Source: Rhodanobacter sp. MP7CTX1 (GTDB lineage: Bacteria; Pseudomonadota; Gammaproteobacteria; Xanthomonadales; Rhodanobacteraceae). Taken from it: DNA of 64,000 nucleotides. The stretch lies in the NCBI RefSeq assembly GCF_014205795.1, contig NZ_JACHCN010000015.1, positions 1 to 64,000 on the forward strand, in the 5' to 3' direction. Shown in pieces: positions 57,328 to 64,000 of the stretch. How positions within the stretch are numbered: position 1 is the first letter of the stretch; each line of letters opens with the position of its first letter. A program made the position numbers and the translations under genes. Below the pieces are notes generated by a model, which searched no databases, was not told the DNA's origin, and saw only the letters and a program-made list of their open reading frames with translations.

Positions 57328-57759
57328 TCAGCCGCGTACAGGCTTGCGCTTTGCGGGCGGCAACGATGCTACCTTGCTTCGTGTTGTTCCTTCCTTGGTT
57401 TTACTGGCAAGTTTCTTCGTACGTGTTGCTGGCTGCTCTGCTTGACTGTTTGCAACCGTCTTCCGTGCTTGGCGTATACCCGCCTCTATGGCCTTTCCGA
57501 ACTGTTCCATATCCCTACCGCAAGCATGTGTCCAGTCCCATAGTTGAAGACCGTCTAGCCGCTTGTAGCCCAGTTCGGCTTGACTGACGAAGTTCTGGCT
57601 TCGTCCAAGGCGCTCCGCAAGGTCGATCTGTGGTAGACCTGCTTCCAATCGCATCTCCCTTAATGTTTCGTGGATCGCCCTGTATTCGGCACGGTAGTGC
57701 GACTTCTGGGCAGTCTTGCTAGGAGCCTTGGGTTTCAACCGCTTCACGATGCCCACCAA
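57328..57759 (-). CDS. XRE-family transcriptional regulator with basic tail
   Basis: 143 residues. The HTH domain is at about residues 30-85 (IHETLREMRLEAGLPQIDLAERLGRSQNFVSQAELGYKRLD region). The last 45 residues are a Lys/Arg/Ala-rich tail ending PPAKRKPVRG that could add nonspecific DNA affinity. There is no ATG at the N terminus; TTG at 57759 or GTG at 57756 are the candidates. It is divergent from the lipoprotein gene, with an operator-like palindrome between them, so it probably represses itself and that cargo. It may act as the element's regulator. Confidence 0.85.
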   Translation of the reverse strand: MVGIVKRLKPKAPSKTAQKSHYRAEYRAIHETLREMRLEAGLPQIDLAERLGRSQNFVSQAELGYKRLDGLQLWDWTHACGRDMEQFGKAIEAGIRQARKTVANSQAEQPATRTKKLASKTKEGTTRSKVASLPPAKRKPVRG

Positions 57760-57779
57760 TCATATGACAGTGGACACAC

Positions 57780-57838
57780 AAGCTATATACGGTGTGGATG
57801 TACGCCTACATCGTCTACACCTAGACGCTATATAGCTT
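57780..57838. promoter_or_regulatory. Nested palindrome, likely operator of the XRE regulator
   Basis: Exact 10-base arms AAGCTATATA (57780-57789) and TATATAGCTT (57829-57838) flank an inner imperfect dyad GGTGTGGATGTA-CGCC-TACATCGTCTACACC (about 57791-57821). It lies in an A/T-rich region between the divergent XRE and lipoprotein genes. The arms contain -10-like TATATA elements on both strands. Confidence 0.6.
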
Positions 57839-57924
57839 CAAACTCTGACCTAGAGTACGCTCTCAGGCGTTGTGCATTTCGTAATTAGTGGATTACACAC
57901 ACTAGCAATCTAGGGAGGGACGCC

Positions 57925-58380
57925 ATGCATAAGGTCATCGCATTGATTATGACAGGGGCACTTTTGGCGAGCTGCGCCACGGTGCCAGCAGATCGTGTAT
58001 ATAACGCTCGTATTTACAATCTATCGACTGGGGAAGTTGTTCCTGCAGTTGGCCATACGGACAGAGCTGGTAAGAGCGTGGTGACGGCCGGGCCCACCCT
58101 GTCTGGGGAAACCTTCATCGGCGAAGCTACATCCATTCAAAATGCCGTCCAAACTTCATCGTATGGTGGTTCGTCAATTTCTAATCCTGGCGTGCCCTAC
58201 AGCACCTATGTGAGTAGTTCCAGCTATGCAGTTTCTCGCCCGGGATATCAGAGCGGAACTGCGATACTCGTGGGCAACAAGGGGACGGTGATGGATATCG
58301 TTTACCAAGTGAACCTTACCGGGACCGGGCAAGGTGAAGGCAGGGACAATAAAGGTGTCACCTACCGAATTCAATTTTGA
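57925..58380 (+). CDS. Small lipoprotein, unknown function
   Basis: 151 residues. The N terminus MHKVIALIMTGALLASC is a lipoprotein signal with lipobox LASC. The mature part is Ser/Gly/Tyr-rich (TSSYGGSSISNPGVPYS) and has no recognised domain. The residue after the Cys is Ala, which does not predict inner-membrane retention, so it probably faces the periplasm from the outer membrane. AGGGAGGG precedes the ATG at 57925. It is paired in orientation with the exported protein downstream. Confidence 0.8.
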   Translation: MHKVIALIMTGALLASCATVPADRVYNARIYNLSTGEVVPAVGHTDRAGKSVVTAGPTLSGETFIGEATSIQNAVQTSSYGGSSISNPGVPYSTYVSSSSYAVSRPGYQSGTAILVGNKGTVMDIVYQVNLTGTGQGEGRDNKGVTYRIQF

Positions 58381-58553
58381 CCTGCGCAATGCGAGTGCCG
58401 GTCAACAGAGCGGCAATTTCGGTGTCGCGTGGCCCAGATCACACGAAGCACAACAACCGGACGAGTAAGCCGAACGTGAACCCATACACCGGAAGAGCAG
58501 GGACAGAAGACCCGTCTGCCTCGCCGAGCCATTGAATTGGAGGGGGAGGCCTT

Positions 58554-59621
58554 ATGAGCAGATTGATTTACGCAGTCTCCATGACGGCGTTGTTAGTCAT
58601 GAGCAATGCAAAGGCCCAAGACGCAGACGCCTATCAGCGCTACCTCAGAACGGGTCAAATCGTGCTGCCTCAAGCGCCTCAGGCGCCTCAGCCTACCTTC
58701 GACCAGCTCAGTAACAATCTCGCCACGTATCAGGGTCGACCACTTGACGATGCTATCGACAACTTCGGTCCCCCCGCTGCTCAGCAGGTGATCGCGGAGC
58801 ACAGGGTTTACATTTGGGCAGAGCACAGCACGCAAGAGATCCCTGTGCCCGGTATTGCCATTACGGACGGCACTGTCGGGGACCAACCATTCTCCGCCAC
58901 CACCTACGGCGGAGGCGGCACGGCTAGCATGACTGCGCATTGCAAGCTCACAATGGAAGTAGACGATCGGCAAATCGTCAAGCGTGTCTGGTACGACGGC
59001 AACATGGCGGGATGCAGCCAATTCATGACGCCGGCAGTTGAGTCATCGGCACAAGCTCCCGCCGAACCCGCACGCCCGACGTTTGCTGAAGTGGTGAAGC
59101 AACAGGAGGCAACCAACGGGAGCAAGCCGCTGGATGAGGCGACCCTGGACTCCCTTTACAAGCAGGTGCGCTCGCAGGAAGCCCCATACGTCTACGCGGC
59201 CTACCGCAACAACAAAGCGTCGTCTGAAGCCGAGCTGGCTTCAATGGACTCGGCGTACAGCCAGTTCAAAACGGGATACCTGAAGCACCATCCTGCTTTC
59301 GTTTCCACTACACAAAGCTTGAACCGAGATACCGTGTCGCAGCCTACCCAAGCCGAGCAGAAATTCAATCAGGCGTTGACCGTTGGCAACCTAGAGCAGG
59401 CTGACGACATGCTCGCAAGCCTATCCGAGCCGGCACCCGGCGATGCGGCGCAGAGCGCACCGAGTGGTCGACTGACGAGCGCATGGCTCGATCGGGCCGA
59501 ACAGCAACTGGCGAGCGGTGATCGCATCGGTGCCATGCAATCGCTGGATAAGGCGCGCAAGCTGGCGCCGAATCAGCCGCGCGTGCTCGATCTCACTGCA
59601 CGGCTGCAGGGCAGCCCGTGA
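58554..59621 (+). CDS. Exported protein with C-terminal TPR-like segment
   Basis: 355 residues. The signal peptide MSRLIYAVSMTALLVMSNAKA is followed by AQDADAYQRYL. The middle (ATYQGRPLDDAIDNFGPP, then VYIWAEHST) resembles small envelope proteins with a lipoprotein-SmpA-like pattern, only loosely. The last 90 residues (KFNQALTVGNLEQADDMLASL; DRIGAMQSLDKARKLAPNQPRVLDL) look like tetratricopeptide repeats. GGAGGGGGAGG precedes the ATG at 58554, a very strong ribosome binding site. It ends 49 bases before the convergent primase gene. Function unknown. Confidence 0.75.
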   Translation: MSRLIYAVSMTALLVMSNAKAQDADAYQRYLRTGQIVLPQAPQAPQPTFDQLSNNLATYQGRPLDDAIDNFGPPAAQQVIAEHRVYIWAEHSTQEIPVPGIAITDGTVGDQPFSATTYGGGGTASMTAHCKLTMEVDDRQIVKRVWYDGNMAGCSQFMTPAVESSAQAPAEPARPTFAEVVKQQEATNGSKPLDEATLDSLYKQVRSQEAPYVYAAYRNNKASSEAELASMDSAYSQFKTGYLKHHPAFVSTTQSLNRDTVSQPTQAEQKFNQALTVGNLEQADDMLASLSEPAPGDAAQSAPSGRLTSAWLDRAEQQLASGDRIGAMQSLDKARKLAPNQPRVLDLTARLQGSP

Positions 59622-59670
59622 GCGGCCTGTTGCCTTCATCAGGTGCGCTCAGCGTCCGGAATCCGCCGAT

Positions 59671-62118
59671 CTATAGCCTTCTGTTCCTGACGACAGTCTC
59701 ATCGTAGTGGGCATACAGAGCCGTTGGTCCGGCCTCCTTCCAGCTATTGATGTTGCGTAGGACGACGACACGTTTCTGTTGGATGATTCCTCTTTGACGT
59801 CGCTGTGCGAGCACGCAGTAAGCGCCGTCGCCCATACTAAGTAGCTCTTGATGTATGGCCCTATCGGATGGCTGCGGTTGGTATTCGCTCCCCAGCAGCA
59901 GCTTTACATCGGACACGGCCACGGCATCGCCGGAGAAGGGCCAATTACGCGCGCCCGACTCGTCATGCATAAGCTGCGCCCAGTCTCCGCGTCCGGCTTC
60001 CATCATGGCGCGCTTGGCTGCCGTCTGCGGTGGTGCCGCGTGGGGATCGAAGCTATCCGCGTCCTTTCCAAATCGCAGGACAAGCCAAAGTAAAGCACCC
60101 GGCCTGTTGTTGATTAGCGCATACACATGCTCAGCAAGCTCAGTCGGCATCCGCGGAGCGTCCGTCATGATCACGTCATAGCGCCGATCCCGACCATTGA
60201 ACACGGCTGCATCTGCATAGTTGCTACTAGCGAAGATCGTGGTGCAATTCTCGACGTTCCGGCCGTCCTTGCCTTTTCTGACAACGGGAATGTAGTCGTC
60301 TGTTATCAGTGGCTTCAGATTGTTGGCCTGCGTCTGAGCGTCCTTCCTGCTACCGAGCCATAGCTCTGGAAATACGAGTATGCGCGCGCCCTGTGCGTAG
60401 CCGTTGAACTCCGAACTCAGCTCCCGTGTCTCTACGCTACGGACGTTGGCATCCCCGAACAACACTCTGGGAATCGCGCACGTAATTGTGCTTTTTCCGC
60501 ACCCCTCAGCCTTCCCTATAAGCAACGTGGCGTGGCGTATCCTTGTCGAGGGATTCGCAAACAGGAAGGCGAGCTTCGTGGTTATCCTCTTGATGCCCGC
60601 TTTAGTTTCGTCATTGCCCCCGCCAAGATGCTTCACAAAGGCTGCAAATATCTGCGCCTCTTCCAACGTCGGCTTGGTCGGCACGATGAGATGCGGTTGC
60701 CATGAGTTCGCAAACTTCCGCCGGTCATGGCTCACATATGTGCGCGCTGCGCCGGGCTTGTAACCGATATGATCCACGATCAACCCCGCACCGCCCTTCA
60801 ACAGACCGCTGGCCGTTATTTGCGGCCGTGTAATGGGCATCCGGCGCGCCAGAGATGTGTCTAGAGCTTCTTTCGACACTAGAAGGCCGTCCAGAAGATA
60901 TTGACTTTCGGCTTTGACGAAGATGACATTTTCGTCCAGATAGGCCCTCATCTGCGCCTTGGTGTGTCGCTCACCATTGACGTCCTGCGCATCAACGACA
61001 GCGTGGAATGCAGCTTGACCATCAGCGCTGTTGCGCAGCAAATCGGATGACCAGCCAGCATCTTTTGCGCGAATGATAAGTGCGCCCACCCCTGACCTAT
61101 TGAGCCCATCCCATCGACGCCGGTGCTCCTCTTCAGGGCACTCGCGCCAACTCACCGCGCCACCTTCAGTGCTTTGCGACCATTGCACCCACAGATTGAA
61201 AAGCGCATCACGTGGCATTTGTTCCACGCCTGCTAGCGCGCCACCTACAGCAATCCATTGCGCACGATCAGTCACACATTCGGCTGGCAGCGCTGCCAGC
61301 ATTGTTCGCAGCGCCTGCAGCTTTATGTCTGCCGTGAGATCGTCGAACCAATGCCGAGGCTGTGCAGGCGCAAGAGCAATTCCTCTTACGCTGGGAGTAG
61401 TCGGGGGCCTTGAGCCGTCAATCACCTGCCCACCACCGAGGACCCGATCACAAGCTGCCTCGAAGGCCTCCAAGGTCAAGCTGCCAAAATCGTTCCATAT
61501 GCCTTCCACTGGCCGCCCACTCGCGCCATATTTCAGTTTCCTGTTGATAGTGCCCACTGGTCGAAGCAGAGATGTCGGGTCTGCCGTGCGCGAAGGATCC
61601 GCCAACAAGCCCGCAATTTTGGTAGCGTCTTTGAACTTGAAGGCAATGCGCTCCCATTCACTACATGTCGCATGTTCGCTCAAGGACCAATAGACATGCA
61701 GACCGCCACCGCTATGTACGAGGTAGCCATAGGGCTCACCGAACGCTTTCTCAAACTGCGCCAGTGCTTCCTTAGCCTCTTCAATCGTGCGATAGGCCTT
61801 TCCAAGCTTGCCCGGGTCCACGTCAATGTCGAGAAAGAATGCGGTCAAATAGGCGACGTTCGCCCGCTTCCTGCCCCAACGTTCCCCACCCTCTGCCTCT
61901 GCCTCTGCCTTCGTTGCGTCATGGCGATGCGCGTACGACGCAACGGCATGCCATACCTCGACTCCGTAGGCGTTTAGCTCCTCGATCCTTGCAGCCATCC
62001 TTTTGAGACTATCGAATGACTCATGCACCATACCGGTGTCACACCGATACATGATCATCCAGTAGGGACCTTGCGCCGGCAGGAAGTCCGTGAGGAAGGT
62101 TCCTGATCCTGATGTCAT
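59671..62118 (-). CDS. Satellite primase-helicase (AEP primase plus SF3-like helicase)
   Basis: 815 residues. The N-terminal archaeo-eukaryotic primase-like domain has the acidic motif FFLDIDVDPG (about residue 96) and the SGGGLHVYWSL motif. A PriCT-like middle segment (DRAQWIAVGGALAGVEQMPRDALFNLW) follows. The helicase domain has Walker A LIGKAEGCGKSTITC (about residue 530) and Walker B-like ARILVFPELW. It would replicate or mobilise the element. The start is the ATG at 62118, which overlaps the alpA stop (ATGA). It belongs to the int-alpA-primase run typical of P4-like satellites. Confidence 0.88.
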   Translation of the reverse strand: MTSGSGTFLTDFLPAQGPYWMIMYRCDTGMVHESFDSLKRMAARIEELNAYGVEVWHAVASYAHRHDATKAEAEAEGGERWGRKRANVAYLTAFFLDIDVDPGKLGKAYRTIEEAKEALAQFEKAFGEPYGYLVHSGGGLHVYWSLSEHATCSEWERIAFKFKDATKIAGLLADPSRTADPTSLLRPVGTINRKLKYGASGRPVEGIWNDFGSLTLEAFEAACDRVLGGGQVIDGSRPPTTPSVRGIALAPAQPRHWFDDLTADIKLQALRTMLAALPAECVTDRAQWIAVGGALAGVEQMPRDALFNLWVQWSQSTEGGAVSWRECPEEEHRRRWDGLNRSGVGALIIRAKDAGWSSDLLRNSADGQAAFHAVVDAQDVNGERHTKAQMRAYLDENVIFVKAESQYLLDGLLVSKEALDTSLARRMPITRPQITASGLLKGGAGLIVDHIGYKPGAARTYVSHDRRKFANSWQPHLIVPTKPTLEEAQIFAAFVKHLGGGNDETKAGIKRITTKLAFLFANPSTRIRHATLLIGKAEGCGKSTITCAIPRVLFGDANVRSVETRELSSEFNGYAQGARILVFPELWLGSRKDAQTQANNLKPLITDDYIPVVRKGKDGRNVENCTTIFASSNYADAAVFNGRDRRYDVIMTDAPRMPTELAEHVYALINNRPGALLWLVLRFGKDADSFDPHAAPPQTAAKRAMMEAGRGDWAQLMHDESGARNWPFSGDAVAVSDVKLLLGSEYQPQPSDRAIHQELLSMGDGAYCVLAQRRQRGIIQQKRVVVLRNINSWKEAGPTALYAHYDETVVRNRRL

Positions 62119-62363
62119 CGCGACACCACCTTCGCATCGCGTTTTGCAACGCATTCGGGGATGGCCTTGTTTTCACGGGAGCTACGAATGCGCTCCTCGA
62201 TAAACTGCGTAACCTCCTGTTCAATCCAGGCGGAGGCCCGTCGCCCAAGCTTTACCGGGCGCAAAGCTCCCTCTTTAGAGGCAATTTCGTACAAGCCGGA
62301 GCGACTGAGCCCCGTCCGGGCGAGCACGTCGCGGAGCCGTAGCAAGCGGATAGTGTTTTCCAT
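62115..62363 (-). CDS. alpA: AlpA-family excisionase/regulator
   Basis: 82 residues. MENTIRLLRLRDVLARTGLSRSGLYEIASKEG with LGRRASAWIEQEVTQFI is the standard AlpA/MerR-like winged-helix pattern, which in P4-like elements acts as an activator of int and as an excisionase. The start is the ATG at 62363. The stop overlaps the primase start. Confidence 0.92.
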   Translation of the reverse strand: MENTIRLLRLRDVLARTGLSRSGLYEIASKEGALRPVKLGRRASAWIEQEVTQFIEERIRSSRENKAIPECVAKRDAKVVSR

Positions 62364-62474
62364 CGTTAGTCCTAAGCCGTTGTCTGTCGCGGCCGGATGG
62401 CCGTGGCGGCAGCAAGTCACTGCAGGGCAATAGTTGACTATCCGAAGGCAGGTCGAAACGTAGGTAAATGACCT

Positions 62475-62990
62475 CTATTTTTTCTCCCTTGACTTTCGTT
62501 CTGACGGCACTTCAGGTGGTTCACACAGAAGGTCATCAGTCAAACCGAACGCACCCTTTCGCGCTCTGCGTGACGCTTTCCATATGCGCTCTACTGTGTC
62601 CTCTGTAACACCGTGCTCTGTGGCGACCGAGCCAAATGCCCCCTGATTCGCCCGATTATCTCGCAAGGGTTGCCCCGCAAGCCGCGCCAAATAGACATCG
62701 AATGCAATCGCAAAGTCACGCTGCGCGTTCTTGCTGTGTGGTGGCCGCCCTATAGAAACAGCAAGCCCCAGTGCCTTTCCTGCGTTCTTTGGGTCGGCGA
62801 TGCACTGCCTCAAAGCCTCTGCCAAATAGTCAGCGAGTGGGGGCAGCAGCGACGCACCTTTACTTAGCTTCTCGATTGCAGTGCCGATTACCAGGTGTCC
62901 AGAAAATGCGCAGCCTTTTTTGGCAGACGCACATGCCTCCGTTATGAGAGCTGGCAGATCTGGATCCCAGTCTTGAGCAAGCTTCTTCAT
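62475..62990 (-). CDS. Hypothetical satellite protein, 171 residues
   Basis: The protein is not recognised. It begins MKKLAQDWDPDLPALITEACASAKKG. A helical region and an HTH-like segment (GAFGSVATEHGVTEDTVERIWKASRRARKG) near residue 130 suggest DNA binding. The ATG at 62990 overlaps the int stop (ATGA), so it is translated with int. A regulatory or recombination-accessory role is likely from context only. Confidence 0.7.
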   Translation of the reverse strand: MKKLAQDWDPDLPALITEACASAKKGCAFSGHLVIGTAIEKLSKGASLLPPLADYLAEALRQCIADPKNAGKALGLAVSIGRPPHSKNAQRDFAIAFDVYLARLAGQPLRDNRANQGAFGSVATEHGVTEDTVERIWKASRRARKGAFGLTDDLLCEPPEVPSERKSREKK

Positions 62991-64000
62991 ACCTGCGATC
63001 GCTTGAAAGCGACCACCACCGCGCCGCCAGCGCGAAGGCCGTCCAGATAGTCCGCCCATGCCTGCAACATTCGGATACGTTCGTCCAGATACTGCGCACG
63101 GTTATAGGCGGCGCGCACCTTGTTCTTCTCGACGTGGGCTAGCTGCCGTTCAATGACGTCCGGTGCCCAGCCAATTTCATTGAGCCGAGTTGATGCCATC
63201 GCGCGGAAACCGTGCGCGGTCATGGTGTTCTTGTCAAAGCCCAGACGACGCAGAGCCGCATTGATTGTTCCGTCTGACAACGGGCGGCTGGCGCTGCGCT
63301 CACCTGGGAAAACGTATTTCCCGCGCCCGGTTAGCGGATGCAGCTCGCGCAGGATTGCCACGGCCTGACTTGAAAGGTGAACGAGATGCTCTGCACGCAT
63401 TTTCATTTTCGCGGCAGGGATGTTCCACCGCGCACCGTCAAGATCAATCTCTGTCCACTCAGCTTGCCGCAATTCGCCCGGGCGTACGAACACAAGTGGG
63501 GATAGCTTCATCGCGCAGCGTACGACAAAGCTGCCGGTATAGCCGTCGATGGCTCGCAGTAACTCACCCATCTTGAGCGGATCAGTGATGGCGGCGCGAG
63601 ACGTGGATACCACGGGCGCTAGCGCGCCACGCAGAGCAGCAGTTGGGTCGTTTTGCGCGCGACCTGTTGCTATCGCGTAGCGGAATATCTGACTGCATCG
63701 CTGCTTTGTACGGTGCGCGGTTTCATGGGCGCCGCGCTCCTCGATACGTCGCAGTAGCTTCAACATCTCCGGCGCGTCAATCTCAGTCACGGGGCGGTTG
63801 CCGATCCATGGATTCACCAGATCGTTAAACGTCCATTGCGCCTTTTCCAGCGTAGCCGGCGCCATGCGTGCTGCCTGCCGTGCGAGCCACTCCTCGGCAA
63901 TGACAGCGAAGCTGTTCGCGTCGCGTTCCTCACCAGCGGCCTTTACGGCCTTGCGCTGCTCGCCGGGATCGACGCCAGCAGCAAGCAGTTTACGGGCAGC
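62987..64000 (-). CDS. int: P4-type tyrosine integrase, 5' end beyond the window
   Basis: The 337 visible residues lack the start, which lies past 64000. The first visible residues (AARKLLAAGVDPGEQRK) are the end of the DUF4102-like arm-binding domain. Next is the core-binding domain (WTFNDLVNPWIGNRPVTEI). The catalytic domain has Arg in FVRPGELRQAEW, Lys segment KMKMRAEHLVHLS, HGFRAMASTRL, His in LAHVEKN and Tyr in VRAAYNRAQY. All active-site residues are present. Its partner attachment site is inferred at 54315-54338. Confidence 0.93.
   Translation of the reverse strand, partial: AARKLLAAGVDPGEQRKAVKAAGEERDANSFAVIAEEWLARQAARMAPATLEKAQWTFNDLVNPWIGNRPVTEIDAPEMLKLLRRIEERGAHETAHRTKQRCSQIFRYAIATGRAQNDPTAALRGALAPVVSTSRAAITDPLKMGELLRAIDGYTGSFVVRCAMKLSPLVFVRPGELRQAEWTEIDLDGARWNIPAAKMKMRAEHLVHLSSQAVAILRELHPLTGRGKYVFPGERSASRPLSDGTINAALRRLGFDKNTMTAHGFRAMASTRLNEIGWAPDVIERQLAHVEKNKVRAAYNRAQYLDERIRMLQAWADYLDGLRAGGAVVVAFKRSQV

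Overview
The window is high-GC gammaproteobacterial chromosome, most likely from the Xanthomonadales (Rhodanobacteraceae or Xanthomonadaceae). The evidence is a methionine synthase split into two adjacent genes, a 1648-residue NAD-glutamate dehydrogenase, a recC-recB-recD cluster, and scattered copies of a short palindromic repeat (GGGAGCGACTTCAGTCGC type). All assignments are from reading the sequence and translations; no database search was run.

Layout. Positions 1-17.4 kb are core genome: gdhB (minus), a two-gene RND efflux operon, an acyl-CoA dehydrogenase, an ArsR-type regulator fused to a methyltransferase, the split metH pair, a small LAB_N membrane protein and tRNA-Val(CAC). From about 17.5 to 38.5 kb the region is accessory: a lipoprotein-type S8 autotransporter, a cold-shock-domain pseudogene, an orphan HipA-like kinase (YjjJ type), a membrane protein built of GLPM repeats, a set of unknown minus-strand genes, a tyrosine integrase, and a tightly overlapping three-gene operon. 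That operon encodes an HTH protein and two very large tyrosine-recombinase-like proteins, one with degenerate catalytic residues. A MASE1 histidine kinase, a NarL-type regulator and a lone receiver follow, then a CadD-like transporter.

Positions 39-54 kb return to core-like genes: an ECF sigma factor of the ECF42 type with its DGPF partner, recC-recB-recD (recD carries an in-frame palindromic repeat), a broken pilW/fimT chimera next to pilV, and several small hypothetical genes.

From about 54.3 kb to beyond the right edge lies a P4-like integrative satellite. Its inferred left end is a short copy of a tRNA 3' end sitting against a terminator. Its replication and integration module runs leftward: int (cut by the window end), a small unknown protein, AlpA, and a primase-helicase. 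Its cargo is a KAP-type P-loop NTPase, an XRE regulator with an operator-like palindrome, and two exported proteins. The cargo is a reasonable candidate for anti-phage or inter-element function, but that is inference. The two most novel loci are the three-gene recombinase operon (28.7-34.9 kb) and the satellite cargo (54.9-59.6 kb).
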